DNA from: Kaistella soli
GTDB lineage: Bacteria > Bacteroidota > Bacteroidia > Flavobacteriales > Weeksellaceae
Direction: 5' to 3'
Length of the DNA: 64,000 nucleotides
NCBI RefSeq assembly: GCF_019038595.1
Contig: NZ_JAHOPF010000004.1
Coordinates: 435,345-499,344 of the forward strand
Below the pieces are notes generated by a model that worked only from the letters and a program-made list of their open reading frames with translations, searched no databases and was not told the DNA's origin. Positions 7,499 through 16,473 of this stretch are shown here, one piece after another (the stretch's first letter is position 1; the number at the start of each line of letters is the position of its first letter). Position numbers and translations under genes: made by a program.

Positions 7499-8782
7499 AT
7501 GACAGATTTACAATCCATAAAAACACGTTTCGGAATCATCGGAAATTATCCGGCGCTCAACCGCGCTCTGGAAAAATCAATCCAGGTTGCTCCTACTGAT
7601 ATTTCTGTATTGGTAATGGGAGAATCCGGGGTTGGAAAGGAGTTTATTCCGAAAATAATTCACGGCGAATCCCGCAGAAAGCATCAGCCTTATATTGTAG
7701 TAAACTGCGGAGCAATTCCGGAAGGAACTATTGATTCTGAACTTTTCGGTCATGAAAAAGGAGCTTTTACAGGTGCAACTTCTACCAGAAAAGGATATTT
7801 TGAAGTGGCTGATGGCGGAACGATCTTCCTTGATGAAGTAGGCGAATTGCCTTTACAGACTCAGGTGCGCTTGCTCAGGGTTTTGGAAAGCGGCGAATTT
7901 ATGAAAGTAGGTTCTTCCCAAATTCAGAAAACTGACGTGAGAATTGTTGCTGCAACCAATGTAAATATGCTTGGCGCAATCAATGACGGAAGATTCCGTG
8001 AAGATTTGTATTACCGTCTGAACACTGTTCAGATTGATATGCCGCCTTTGAGAGAAAGAAAAGGCGATATCCATTTATTATACCGCAAATTTGCTGTGGA
8101 TTTTGCCGAAAAATACAGAATGCCTGAACTGGTTTTAACCGATGATGCTGTAAATTATCTAGAAAGTTATCCTTTTCCCGGAAATATCCGGCAGCTAAGA
8201 AACCTCGTGGAACAGATGACTGTTGTGGAGCAGAACAGAAGCATTAATTCTGTAAAACTGGCAGAATATATTCCTATGCAGGCAAATCTGCCGGCGGTGG
8301 TACAGAAAAAAGGCTTGGGCATTTCTAATTCAGAATTCAATTCGGAAAGAGAAATTATGTACAAGATCCTTTTCGACATGAGAAATGATTTAAATGATTT
8401 AAAATCATTAACTTCGGAACTCATTAAAAACAGAGGAAACACTGACTTCAGCAATCAGGAGAAAAATCTCATCAACAGAGTTTTCACGCCTGAAACACAG
8501 GTTCAGAATTCCAACTCACTGCTGTATTTTGAAAACAATAATGCCAATCAGTTCCAGAATTCTACAATTATTTCTGAAGGAAATGATGATTACGGTGACG
8601 TAGAAGATATTGAAATTGAGGAAACTAAGGCTGATTCGCTTTCCCTTCAAAACAACGAAAGAGAACTGATTGTCAAAGCACTGGAAAAGCACAAAGGCAG
8701 ACGAAACAAGGCTGCAGACGAGCTTGGCATTTCACAGAGAACCCTGTACCGAAAAATAAAGCAGTACAATCTGGAAGAATAA
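7499..8782 (+). CDS. Sigma-54-dependent transcriptional activator without a receiver domain
   Basis: 427 residues. The AAA+ domain starts almost at the N-terminus: Walker A GESGVGKE (41-48), the sigma-54 contact loop GAFTGA (88-93), Walker B GGTIFLDEVGEL, and a sensor arginine region in FREDLYYRLNTVQI. After an acidic linker the C-terminus is a Fis-type helix-turn-helix (about 390-425, RRNKAADELGISQRTLYRKI). There is no N-terminal receiver, PAS or GAF domain, so activity may be set by expression level or a partner protein. It sits between miaB and lptE on the same strand. Confidence 0.88.
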   Translation: MTDLQSIKTRFGIIGNYPALNRALEKSIQVAPTDISVLVMGESGVGKEFIPKIIHGESRRKHQPYIVVNCGAIPEGTIDSELFGHEKGAFTGATSTRKGYFEVADGGTIFLDEVGELPLQTQVRLLRVLESGEFMKVGSSQIQKTDVRIVAATNVNMLGAINDGRFREDLYYRLNTVQIDMPPLRERKGDIHLLYRKFAVDFAEKYRMPELVLTDDAVNYLESYPFPGNIRQLRNLVEQMTVVEQNRSINSVKLAEYIPMQANLPAVVQKKGLGISNSEFNSEREIMYKILFDMRNDLNDLKSLTSELIKNRGNTDFSNQEKNLINRVFTPETQVQNSNSLLYFENNNANQFQNSTIISEGNDDYGDVEDIEIEETKADSLSLQNNERELIVKALEKHKGRRNKAADELGISQRTLYRKIKQYNLEE

Positions 8783-8834
8783 TTGCGAAAAGCAAAACTG
8801 TAAAAACTCAAGAATAAAGTTTGACCGTTTAGTT

Positions 8835-9380
8835 ATGAATTTAAGTTTAAAAAACAATATATTTTCCGGCCTTAAAATTGGGCTCACGCTACTTTTGCCG
8901 ATGTTTTTGCAGAACTGTTACAGTTTTACAGGTTCTTCCCTGAGCCCTGAAACCAAAACAATACTGATCAAAGATTTCCCCAATAATGCAGCGCTGATGA
9001 ATCCAAGTTTAGCACAGCAGTTTTCTACGGACATTCAAAACAGATTTCTGCAAAGAACAACGCTGAAAGGCGCTGCCGAAAATCCGGATATTTTAATTGA
9101 AGGTGAAATCACCGATTATTCCATTACGCCGACTACTATTTCCAGCGCCGTTAATGCGCCCGGAGGCAATATTCAGGCAGCACAGAATAAACTGACCATT
9201 GCAGTGAAAGTGCATTACGAAAACAAAATAGAACCGGATAAAAGTTTTGACAGAAGCTATTCAGACGAAGCGGTTTTCAGCAGCGATCTGGATATCAACA
9301 CCATAGAAGCTTCTCAGGTGAAAGTGGTGAACGAGAGAATCATCAATAAAATTTTTAACGATATTGTAGCCAACTGGTAA
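8835..9380 (+). CDS. lptE: LPS assembly lipoprotein LptE-like
   Basis: 181 residues with a hydrophobic lipoprotein signal ending at a cysteine (FLQNCYSFTG). LptE plugs the LptD barrel in the outer membrane and helps deliver LPS to the surface. The identification rests on the CYSFTGSSL start, the ADP-like spacing of beta-strands (ILIEGEITDYSITP ... NKLTIAVKVHYEN) and the C-terminal helix, which match LptE-family proteins of Flavobacteriia. The next gene begins one base after its stop codon region, so translational coupling is likely. Confidence 0.75.
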   Translation: MNLSLKNNIFSGLKIGLTLLLPMFLQNCYSFTGSSLSPETKTILIKDFPNNAALMNPSLAQQFSTDIQNRFLQRTTLKGAAENPDILIEGEITDYSITPTTISSAVNAPGGNIQAAQNKLTIAVKVHYENKIEPDKSFDRSYSDEAVFSSDLDINTIEASQVKVVNERIINKIFNDIVANW

Positions 9381-9381
9381 G

Positions 9382-11232
9382 ATGAATCCACGAGTTTTAG
9401 AATTAATAAAAAATCCCGAATTATTCCAGAATCAAGATTTAGATCTGCTGAATCTGGAAATCAAAAAGCATCCTTATATTCAGAATATCAGGGCGTTATA
9501 TTTGTTTGGAATTCACAAATACAGTCCTGAAAATTACCAGTCGGTACTTTCAACAACCGCAGCTTATACCACGGATAAAAAAATCCTTTATCAGTTTATC
9601 AATAAAAAAGCGACCGCTGAAAATACCGGGCAAACAGTTGTGGAAACAAAGAGAGATGTGATTTACAAGATCCCTAAACAATCATTCCCAATTCTTCCTT
9701 CCGAAACTCCAAAAAATGCAACTCATGAAGCTGACGAGACTCCTGAGCATGAATCGAAACCTGTTTATGTAAATGGCGAATTAAACCGGATCTTATTTGA
9801 AGGAGAAGAAAATTTCCTGGAGCAGGACAATGATGTCATAGATCTTGAATCCACGCTGGAATCGGGATCAATTGTTACCCAAACCATTGAAAAAGAACCG
9901 GTAAAAACCACCGAACCGGAAAATACCGAAGTTATTCCAACCGAATCTGAAACCGAAGACATGGAAGCTTTCACTCCCGAAACCGTCGTTATTGAAACTG
10001 AAATTTCACAGGAAGAAGTTACTCTTGACGATGATTCGGAATTAAGTTTCCACGGAATTGAAGAGTTTTTACCCGAAACCAAAATTGAAACTTCTGCAAA
10101 ATCTGAAGAAAGTATTTTCGAAAAAGAAGAAACCGAGAGTACTGAAGTCATAGTAAATGAAGTTGGAATTAGTGAAGAACAACCGGTTATTACAAATCCG
10201 GAAGCATTAAGTTTCCATGGAATGGAAGATTTTCTTCCTGAGATAAAAATATCTCCTAACACCTCTGAATCAGAATCTTACCACGTTCCGAAACCTGTAC
10301 AAAACAAGCAGGAAGATGAAATGCAGCGCTTAATTGCGGAAGTGGAAGCAAAAATGAAATCCTCTAAAAAAGATAAAGTTCAGGAAGAGGAAATTCCTCA
10401 AAATAAAGAGGTGAACTTTTTTGAAACCCAAAGCTTTGAAGTTTCAAAACAGACAGAAGAAATTTCGGATCCTCAGAAAGAAGCTGAGGTTGAAATTGAT
10501 CAGCAATCGATTTCCAGGAAAAAGACGGACATTCAAAAGCCGACCGAAATTAACTCTATTCCTACTGAAACAATCGTTAAAGCTCCGACTACAGCAAAAA
10601 GTGAATGGAAACCAATGTCGTTTTCAGGTAACACGCCGGATTCTCTGATTGACCAGAAGAAAAAGCATTCGGAGGAAAAAGGCACTCCGCTTGAAAGCAG
10701 CAGTGATCAGCCAAAAGCTCTTTCAGAAATTGAAGAGAAAATCAAAGAAAAAACTGAGGACAGACCCGTTTTCAATCTTTCGTTTTTCACACAAAAAGTT
10801 TCTGTTATTGAATCAGAAAAAACTGAAGAGCCTGCTGATGAAATTTTAAGTATTGAAGAACCGGTTACTGAAAACCCGGACAGCAACATCCCTACTTTCA
10901 TCAATACCTGGCAAAAATGGTTGAAAATAGAAAGAAAAAGTGATAAAAGTGATGAAAATACGCCAATTTCCAAGGAAAAAGCAATTGAAGACTTTATCGT
11001 TAAAGAACCCAAAATCTCTAAACTAAAGGAAGAATCAGATTTTGTTGTGAAAGAGAAGGGCGATAATATTTCGCATTTAATGACGGAAACTTTGGCCAAC
11101 CTTTACACCGAACAAAAACTCTACTCCAAAGCTATAAAAGCTTATCATATTCTTTCTGAAAAACATCCCTATAAAAAGGAACATTTCGAAAATAAAATAA
11201 ACCAGATCAGGGAATTAAGGCAGAACAAATAA
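9382..11232 (+). CDS. Acidic low-complexity protein with a C-terminal TPR-like segment
   Basis: 616 residues with no recognised enzyme domain. The N-terminal 70 residues are ordinary globular sequence. The middle (about 110-540) is very rich in Glu, Lys, Ser and Thr and is probably disordered. It contains two near-copies of a short motif, LSFHGIEEFLPETKI and LSFHGMEDFLPEIKI, and a weaker third (MSFSGNTPDSLI). The last 60 residues (LMTETLANLYTEQKLYSKAI...) look like one tetratricopeptide repeat. There is no signal peptide. It is coupled to lptE (the start is 1 base past the lptE stop). The function is unknown. Confidence 0.75.
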   Translation: MNPRVLELIKNPELFQNQDLDLLNLEIKKHPYIQNIRALYLFGIHKYSPENYQSVLSTTAAYTTDKKILYQFINKKATAENTGQTVVETKRDVIYKIPKQSFPILPSETPKNATHEADETPEHESKPVYVNGELNRILFEGEENFLEQDNDVIDLESTLESGSIVTQTIEKEPVKTTEPENTEVIPTESETEDMEAFTPETVVIETEISQEEVTLDDDSELSFHGIEEFLPETKIETSAKSEESIFEKEETESTEVIVNEVGISEEQPVITNPEALSFHGMEDFLPEIKISPNTSESESYHVPKPVQNKQEDEMQRLIAEVEAKMKSSKKDKVQEEEIPQNKEVNFFETQSFEVSKQTEEISDPQKEAEVEIDQQSISRKKTDIQKPTEINSIPTETIVKAPTTAKSEWKPMSFSGNTPDSLIDQKKKHSEEKGTPLESSSDQPKALSEIEEKIKEKTEDRPVFNLSFFTQKVSVIESEKTEEPADEILSIEEPVTENPDSNIPTFINTWQKWLKIERKSDKSDENTPISKEKAIEDFIVKEPKISKLKEESDFVVKEKGDNISHLMTETLANLYTEQKLYSKAIKAYHILSEKHPYKKEHFENKINQIRELRQNK

Positions 11233-11255
11233 AACTTCAAGAATAAATTAAAAAA

Positions 11256-11630
11256 ATGAAAATGGAGGTTATAATCATTATCGGACTTATTTTTTTAGGA
11301 TTATTAGCAGGCTATTTAAGCGGTTTGGTGGGCATCGGAGGCGGTATTGTTATGGTACCGGTTTTGGTTTTTTTGTTTGGATTTACACAGCACAAAGCGC
11401 AGGGCACTACTTTGGCACTTCTTATTCTTCCGGTAGGAATTCTGGGTGTAATGAATTATTACAAAACGGGTAATGTTGATATAAAAACCACGCTTCTACT
11501 TTGTCTCGGATTTGTTTTGGGAAGTTATCTTGGAAGCAAAACCGCAATCACCATTTCGCAGGAGATGCTGCGCAAAGTATTTGCCATTCTGATGTTCGTC
11601 GTTGCCATAAAGATGTTCTTTCAGAAGTAA
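11256..11630 (+). CDS. Half-size TSUP (TauE/SafE) family membrane protein
   Basis: 124 residues with about four hydrophobic segments. The N-terminal signature GYLSGLVGIGGGIVMVPVLV is typical of the TauE/SafE sulfite or organic-anion exporter family. Full-length family members have two such repeats and about 250 residues. This one has a single repeat and a normal stop codon, so it would need to form a dimer to make a complete transporter. The frame looks intact rather than broken. The substrate cannot be predicted. It faces the DUF4126 gene convergently. Confidence 0.75.
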   Translation: MKMEVIIIIGLIFLGLLAGYLSGLVGIGGGIVMVPVLVFLFGFTQHKAQGTTLALLILPVGILGVMNYYKTGNVDIKTTLLLCLGFVLGSYLGSKTAITISQEMLRKVFAILMFVVAIKMFFQK

Positions 11631-11644
11631 GCTCCACAAGTACT

Positions 11645-12292
11645 TTATTCCAGATTTTTAGTTTCCACGGCGTCTACATTGATTATTTTGGAGTTTCTGT
11701 CAGAATTAAAATCCCTGAATTTCCTCCATAATTTCCGTCCTAAAACCAACACAACGACAATCAAGATAATTGCGATAATAAAAGCGATCAGCGGTGCTGC
11801 AATTGCCAGAAATGACATGATTCCTGCGCCGGCTGTCTCCGTAGTCGCGACGACAGAATTTCCCAAACCTCCAGTTGTAGCCGTTGATGCTGCTCGTGTT
11901 CCTGCAAATCCTGAGCTTATCGCAGCTGCGGTTCCTCCGCCGGCAATTAAAGCTAAAGCCCATTGAGGAAAAGTCCCGATATCCGCAAACTGGCTCGCAA
12001 ACATCACGGAACCTGCAATGGTCGCCAATGGAACTGACATCGTATCTAAAAGGTGATCAACATAAGGAATATAATACGCCAGAATCTCAACCACCGTGGC
12101 TATTCCTGTGGTAATCAAAGTCGGAAGCCCGGCCAGCCAATGAAAATTTTCGTTCATCGGAATCCAGCCCATATAGGTCGCCAAACTTACAGCAAACATC
12201 GGCAGAAAAACTCTGAAACCCGTTGCAGCAGCAAGTCCGATTCCGATAAAAGCGCTGATTAAATAAGGTAAATAAGGAATATGATCCAGCAT
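11645..12292 (-). CDS. DUF4126 family membrane protein
   Basis: 215 residues with several hydrophobic helices and a glycine/alanine-rich loop (GGGTAAAISSGFAGTRAAST). It begins MLDHIPYLPYLISAFIGIG and shows the GFRVFLPM segment typical of DUF4126 proteins. The last helix is followed by a basic, cytoplasmic tail. The family has no established function. It is convergent with the TSUP gene, 14 bases apart, and no terminator was recognised between them. Confidence 0.75.
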   Translation of the reverse strand: MLDHIPYLPYLISAFIGIGLAAATGFRVFLPMFAVSLATYMGWIPMNENFHWLAGLPTLITTGIATVVEILAYYIPYVDHLLDTMSVPLATIAGSVMFASQFADIGTFPQWALALIAGGGTAAAISSGFAGTRAASTATTGGLGNSVVATTETAGAGIMSFLAIAAPLIAFIIAIILIVVVLVLGRKLWRKFRDFNSDRNSKIINVDAVETKNLE

Positions 12293-12356
12293 TTTTTGTA
12301 AAAATTAATTGTTTAATCCAACCAAATTTACAAAAAGTATGCTAACAGGTTGAAAA

Positions 12357-12734
12357 TTATTTTTTTGATTTACAGAGGGTTAGGAAATTTTCTTCCAGTG
12401 ATTTCAGATCGGCAGGTTTTTCTTTGGAAACCCAGAAAATCATTGATAAAGAATGAGTTCCGAAAGCTTCTGTGAAGACATCTTTATTAAAACGGTACGC
12501 TTCACGCAGCAGTCTTTTTATCCGGTTTCTGTCTACTGCTTTTTTAAAATATCTTTTTGAAACCGAAACCCCGACTTTCTGGTTCGGAAGTGAAAAATCT
12601 TCCTGAGGTTTTTTGTCCAGATTAATAGAAATGATCCGCAGATCACCGCAGCTCTGCCACTTACCTTTTCCAAAAAGCAAATCGATTTCTCTTTTCTGTT
12701 TGAGTTTTTCCCGTGTCGGATATTTTTGATTCAA
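12357..12734 (-). CDS. rnpA: Ribonuclease P protein component
   Basis: 125 residues, the usual size. RnpA binds the catalytic RNase P RNA and the 5' leader of precursor tRNA. The RNR signature is present as KKAVDRNRIKRLLREAYR, and the central cleft strand is VGVSVSKRYF. In many bacteria rnpA follows rpmH; here its upstream neighbours are tcdA and tatD, on the same strand. Confidence 0.92.
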   Translation of the reverse strand: MNQKYPTREKLKQKREIDLLFGKGKWQSCGDLRIISINLDKKPQEDFSLPNQKVGVSVSKRYFKKAVDRNRIKRLLREAYRFNKDVFTEAFGTHSLSMIFWVSKEKPADLKSLEENFLTLCKSKK

Positions 12735-12769
12735 AATATATTTTGCTTTATTGGTAATGAATTTGACTT

Positions 12770-13498
12770 CTATTTCGATTCTTTCATCAGATAATTGATC
12801 ACTTCGGCGGCCGCGTAAAGACCAAAAATTGCCGGAATAAAACTTATCGTTCCGTAAAAAGACCTTTTGTAGTTGCTTCCGTCAGTCATTTTTAGACTTT
12901 CTTCGGCCTGTATTTCGTTGGAAAAAACACAACGGATACCTTTATTGATTTTTTCTTTTTTGAGACGTTTTCTTACATTTTTTGCAAGATAGCAATTATA
13001 GGTTTTGCTGATGTCGCGAACCATCACTTTTGCCGGATCCACTTTTCCGCCGGCGCCCATGCAGCTCACAATTTTTATTTTTTTCCGTTTTGCAGTTTTG
13101 ATCAAAGTGATCTTTGGAGCTACACTGTCAATACAATCAAGAATATAATCAAATTTCTGAGAATCAATTACTTCTTCCATACTTTCGGGATTCAGGAAGT
13201 CATTGATTTTGGTTAGCTCCAGATCTGGATTAATATCTAAAATACGTTCCGCAACAATTTCCACTTTCGATTTTCCGATGGTGGAGTGAAGAGCGGGCAA
13301 TTGCCGATTGATATTGGTAATATCTACCACATCACCGTCAACGATCGTCATTTTTCCCACACCGGATCTCGCCAGGAATTCTGCGGCAAAAGAACCGACG
13401 CCACCCAAACCGACAATAAGAAGATTGGCATTGCGGAGTTTTTCAATGCCTTTTTCTTTGATAAGAAGTTCGGTACGTTCAAGCCACTTTTTCTGCAT
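12770..13498 (-). CDS. tcdA: tRNA threonylcarbamoyladenosine dehydratase
   Basis: 242 residues of the ThiF/E1 superfamily. TcdA uses ATP to cyclise t6A37 to ct6A37 in tRNAs that read ANN codons. The nucleotide-binding loop GLGGVGSFAAEFLARSG (about 30-46), the VDGDVVDITNINRQ strand and the DCIDSVAPKI segment identify it. A catalytic-region cysteine lies in the IRCVFSNE loop. The start codon lies one base after the tatD stop (TAA-A-ATG), so the two are probably translated from one message. Confidence 0.88.
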   Translation of the reverse strand: MQKKWLERTELLIKEKGIEKLRNANLLIVGLGGVGSFAAEFLARSGVGKMTIVDGDVVDITNINRQLPALHSTIGKSKVEIVAERILDINPDLELTKINDFLNPESMEEVIDSQKFDYILDCIDSVAPKITLIKTAKRKKIKIVSCMGAGGKVDPAKVMVRDISKTYNCYLAKNVRKRLKKEKINKGIRCVFSNEIQAEESLKMTDGSNYKRSFYGTISFIPAIFGLYAAAEVINYLMKESK

Positions 13499-13499
13499 T

Positions 13500-14129
13500 T
13501 TATATGGGAATTTGTAAATTTTTGAGGTTTTCTTTGATTTTTAGCGTAAAATCTTCCAAGCCGAGGTTTTTTAATTCCGAAACTTTCTGATATAATTCCT
13601 TGATTTCAAAATCAGCAGAATCGGTTTCAATAAAAATTTGATCAAGAGGAAAACCCTTTAAAAAATCCTGCAAATTTACATTATACAACACTGACTTTCC
13701 AAAACTTAAGTAAAATTGATTTTTAAACAGTTCATCGCCAATACTTTTTCTTTTATTGAAACCATGAATAATCACCGGCACTTTCGCTTTCTTTCTGAAA
13801 CGGATTACTTGCGAAAATCTTTTTACACAGTGAATTATTAAAGGTTTATTCAGCTCGTTGGCTAATTCTATCTGCATTTCAAAAACCTCTTCCTGTAATT
13901 TTTCGTCCACCTTTATTAATCCATCCAAACCGCATTCGCCAATAGCAACGCAATTTCCAAGCTTTGAAATTTCTTTTATCCAGGCAAAATCCGCTTCAAT
14001 ATTTTCTGAAATTGCTTGCGGATGAATTCCGGCAGAAAAGAAGTTTTCCGGCGGTTCTTCGTTCAGCTTCAAGTTGTAAATACCAAAATTTCTGTCGAAA
14101 TCGTGATGATGAAAATCGAAAAACTCCAT
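13500..14129 (-). CDS. TatD family metal-dependent hydrolase
   Basis: 209 residues, shorter than the usual 250-260. It opens with MEFFDFHHHDFD, a form of the HxH metal site, and continues with SAGIHPQ, AIGECGLDG, LIIHCVKR and HGFNKRKS. A late acidic site is in FIETDSADF. TatD proteins are nucleases or amidohydrolases of the TIM-barrel type. The ATG at 14129 is preferred over a TTG at 14135 that lies inside a promoter-like TACTTTTG. Confidence 0.82.
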   Translation of the reverse strand: MEFFDFHHHDFDRNFGIYNLKLNEEPPENFFSAGIHPQAISENIEADFAWIKEISKLGNCVAIGECGLDGLIKVDEKLQEEVFEMQIELANELNKPLIIHCVKRFSQVIRFRKKAKVPVIIHGFNKRKSIGDELFKNQFYLSFGKSVLYNVNLQDFLKGFPLDQIFIETDSADFEIKELYQKVSELKNLGLEDFTLKIKENLKNLQIPI

Positions 14130-14219
14130 ACTCAAAAGTATAAAATTATATGCCTAATTATTAAACAATCGTTTTAAATTCTGTTAAAAATTACTTAACT
14201 TTACTCAAAATAAACAAAG

Positions 14220-14846
14220 ATGAAGAAGAAATTCTCCGAAAAACAGATTCATATTTTGGATGTTGCTGAAAAACTGATCGCTAAAAAAGGTTTTGAAGGA
14301 ACTTCAATCCGTGATATTTCCACGAACGCCAATATCAACGTTGCGATGATATCTTATTACTTCGGATCGAAGGAAAAAATGATGTCCTATCTCTACCGTT
14401 ACCGGGTACAGAAAACGAGAGAAAGTTTTGCGGAATTTGCGGAAATCATCAAAGACGGAAAACCGGAAATGCAAATGAAAGAACTGATCAAATATGTTGT
14501 AAATCAATTATTTAAATTCAATTATTTCCATGGATTTGTAACTCAGGAACTTCGTCACACCGAACATCTTAAAGATGACCTTCTTGAGTTTTACACCACT
14601 TTTACCACCAAAATTGACGATGTCATTAAAAAAGGAGTTGCTTCCGGAGTGTTCACCAACGCGCCAAAACCTGAAGATATCCTGACTCTGATCGTAGGAT
14701 CTTCCCTGTTTGTGATCCGCAATAAAAATTTCTATGAACTCTATGTTTCCGGTAAAGAAGAAAATTATTTACAGGATGCAGAAAAGAAAATCCTCGCTAA
14801 TCTTTTGGTAACAGTTTTTTCATTGGTTGGATATACAGCGTACTAA
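14220..14846 (+). CDS. TetR family transcriptional regulator
   Basis: 208 residues. The N-terminal helix-turn-helix is typical of TetR: ILDVAEKLIAKKGFEGTSIR, then DISTNANINVAMISYYFGSKEKM (about 13-52). The C-terminal ligand/dimer domain is helical and has no recognisable specificity. It stands alone between tatD (divergent) and bamD, so its target cannot be read from context. Confidence 0.85.
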   Translation: MKKKFSEKQIHILDVAEKLIAKKGFEGTSIRDISTNANINVAMISYYFGSKEKMMSYLYRYRVQKTRESFAEFAEIIKDGKPEMQMKELIKYVVNQLFKFNYFHGFVTQELRHTEHLKDDLLEFYTTFTTKIDDVIKKGVASGVFTNAPKPEDILTLIVGSSLFVIRNKNFYELYVSGKEENYLQDAEKKILANLLVTVFSLVGYTAY

Positions 14847-14944
14847 ATTTGGTGATTTTATTAGATTGAAGATCAAAATAGCTGTTATACCGATAATTTA
14901 TTAGTTAAATTATCATAAAAAAAAATCTATTGACAAAAAAATTA

Positions 14945-14952
14945 TATTTTTG
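14945..14952 (+). promoter_or_regulatory. -7 promoter element of bamD
   Basis: TATTTTTG matches the TAnnTTTG consensus 48 bases before the bamD start. A TTG at 14930-14932 is too close (12 bases) to be a standard -33 element. Confidence 0.45.
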
Positions 14953-15000
14953 CAACCTGAACCGCAGAAAAACATTTATTATTTCTGCTATAAAAGATTT

Positions 15001-15975
15001 ATGAAAAAATATTTGATAGTATTACTTGCATTTTTTGCTTTGTCGGCTTGTAACAGACAGCAGGATTTAGCGATGAAAAGTGCAGATAAAGATTATATCC
15101 TTAAAGTTGCCAACGAAAAATTCGAAAAGAAAAAGTGGGCAGATGCGCTCGCATTGTACGAAAGATTATCTAACCTTGTTGCCGGGACGGACGATGCACC
15201 GAATGTAGTGTACAATTCGGCGTACGCCAATTATTACGATAAAAACTACAAACTGGCAGGTCACCAGTTCAAGAATTTCTCAGTGACATTCCCGCAGGAT
15301 AAACGTGCGGAAGACGCGGCTTATATGTCAGCATTATGTTTCTATGAAGGTTCTATGGATTATAATCTTGATCAGACAAGTACAGATCTTGCCATCAACG
15401 AACTTCAGAATTTTCTTACCAGTTACCCGAATTCAGAAAAATCAAAAAACATCAACGAACTGATTGATGAACTGACTTACAAACTGGAATTCAAAGCGTA
15501 CGAAAACGCAAAGCAATACTACAAAATGGCTGATTATAAAGCCGCTAACGTTGCTTTCGAAAATGTACTGAATGATTTCCCGAGTACTAAACTGGCGGAT
15601 AAAATTTATGAGTACATTTTGAAATCGAAATATGAGCTTGCAGTAAATTCCGTTTATGACCTTAAAAAAGACCGTATTGAAAACGCTATTGCTTTTACAA
15701 AACAGGTAGAAAGAGAAATGCCAAATTCAGCAAACGCTAAAACGGCGCTCGACTTAAGAAACAAACTTGCAAAAGAAAAAGAGAACTTCCTGGAGCTTGA
15801 AAAAAAGGTGGAGGCCAGAAAAAAAGAAATTCAGGATAAGCAGAGAGCAGAAGAAGTAAGACTGAATCAGGAAAAAGATCAGCGTGATGCAGAGAAAAAA
15901 GCAGATCAGATCAAACGGGACAGCGCAGCACTTTCTACACCCGCACCGGCTGCGACTTTCAAAATCAAAAAATAA
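15001..15975 (+). CDS. bamD: Outer membrane protein assembly factor BamD-like lipoprotein
   Basis: 324 residues from ATG 15001. A lipoprotein signal (MKKYLIVLLAFFALSACNR) is followed by TPR repeats, for example YEKFEKKKWADALALYERL-type pairs and KAYENAKQYYKMADYKAANV. The C-terminus is a long, charged coiled coil rich in Lys, Glu and Asp that is not part of E. coli BamD. BamD anchors the BAM complex that inserts beta-barrel proteins into the outer membrane. An in-frame upstream start at 14950 was rejected because it overlaps the promoter and would bury the lipobox. Confidence 0.85.
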   Translation: MKKYLIVLLAFFALSACNRQQDLAMKSADKDYILKVANEKFEKKKWADALALYERLSNLVAGTDDAPNVVYNSAYANYYDKNYKLAGHQFKNFSVTFPQDKRAEDAAYMSALCFYEGSMDYNLDQTSTDLAINELQNFLTSYPNSEKSKNINELIDELTYKLEFKAYENAKQYYKMADYKAANVAFENVLNDFPSTKLADKIYEYILKSKYELAVNSVYDLKKDRIENAIAFTKQVEREMPNSANAKTALDLRNKLAKEKENFLELEKKVEARKKEIQDKQRAEEVRLNQEKDQRDAEKKADQIKRDSAALSTPAPAATFKIKK

Positions 15976-15979
15976 GCTG

Positions 15980-15987
15980 TATATTTG
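15980..15987 (+). promoter_or_regulatory. -7 promoter element of rpoZ
   Basis: TATATTTG matches the TAnnTTTG consensus 29 bases before the rpoZ start, just after the bamD stop. It suggests that rpoZ has its own promoter. Confidence 0.4.
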
Positions 15988-16016
15988 CAAACTTTAAATA
16001 TAATAATTCACTGAAA

Positions 16017-16340
16017 ATGAGCGCTAAAGATTCTAAAGCCGAACTAAGTACAATAACTTACGACAAAGATAAAATCGAAGAAAAAGTTGGTTCTATCTAT
16101 GAAGCCATCGTAATTATGGGCAAAAGAGCAGAACAGATCAACGCAGAAATCCGCTCTGAACTTCATAATAAATTAGACGAATTTGCTGTACACAATTCCA
16201 CTTTGGAAGAAGTGTTCGAAAACAGAGAGCAAATTGAGATCTCAAAACATTACGAAAAACTTCCGAAACCAACATCCATCGCAATTCAGGAGTGGTTAGA
16301 CGGGGAAGTTTATTTCAGAAATACCGACGAGAAAAACTAA
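16017..16340 (+). CDS. rpoZ: RNA polymerase omega subunit, Bacteroidota type
   Basis: 107 residues. The Bacteroidota omega subunit helps fold and hold the beta' subunit. The core helix is IYEAIVIMGKRAEQINAEI, which corresponds to the conserved R-A-x-Q-I/L region of omega. The position between bamD and coaBC is the usual one in Flavobacteriia and supports the call. A strong terminator follows. Confidence 0.85.
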   Translation: MSAKDSKAELSTITYDKDKIEEKVGSIYEAIVIMGKRAEQINAEIRSELHNKLDEFAVHNSTLEEVFENREQIEISKHYEKLPKPTSIAIQEWLDGEVYFRNTDEKN

Positions 16341-16364
16341 TCAGAAGTTTTTACTTAAAAAATT

Positions 16365-16400
16365 AAAGTCACAGAAGTTCATACTTTTGTGACTTTTTCT
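16365..16400 (+). terminator. Rho-independent terminator after rpoZ
   Basis: Arms 16365-16378 and 16383-16396 form a 14-bp stem with one G-U pair and a 4-base loop (TCAT), followed by T-rich sequence. Confidence 0.85.
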
Positions 16401-16473
16401 TATTAACACACGGAACTGAAAAGGTAATTCTAAAATTTTAACTAAATTCGTTCCACATAAAACTCAATTTGAA

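Noticed and set aside
9765..10262. Long minus-strand ORF of 165 codons
   Set aside because: It is the shadow of the acidic low-complexity gene; its serine-rich translation follows from the Glu-rich codons on the other strand.
14220..14846. Operator site for the TetR regulator
   Set aside because: No convincing palindrome is seen in the short gap before the gene.
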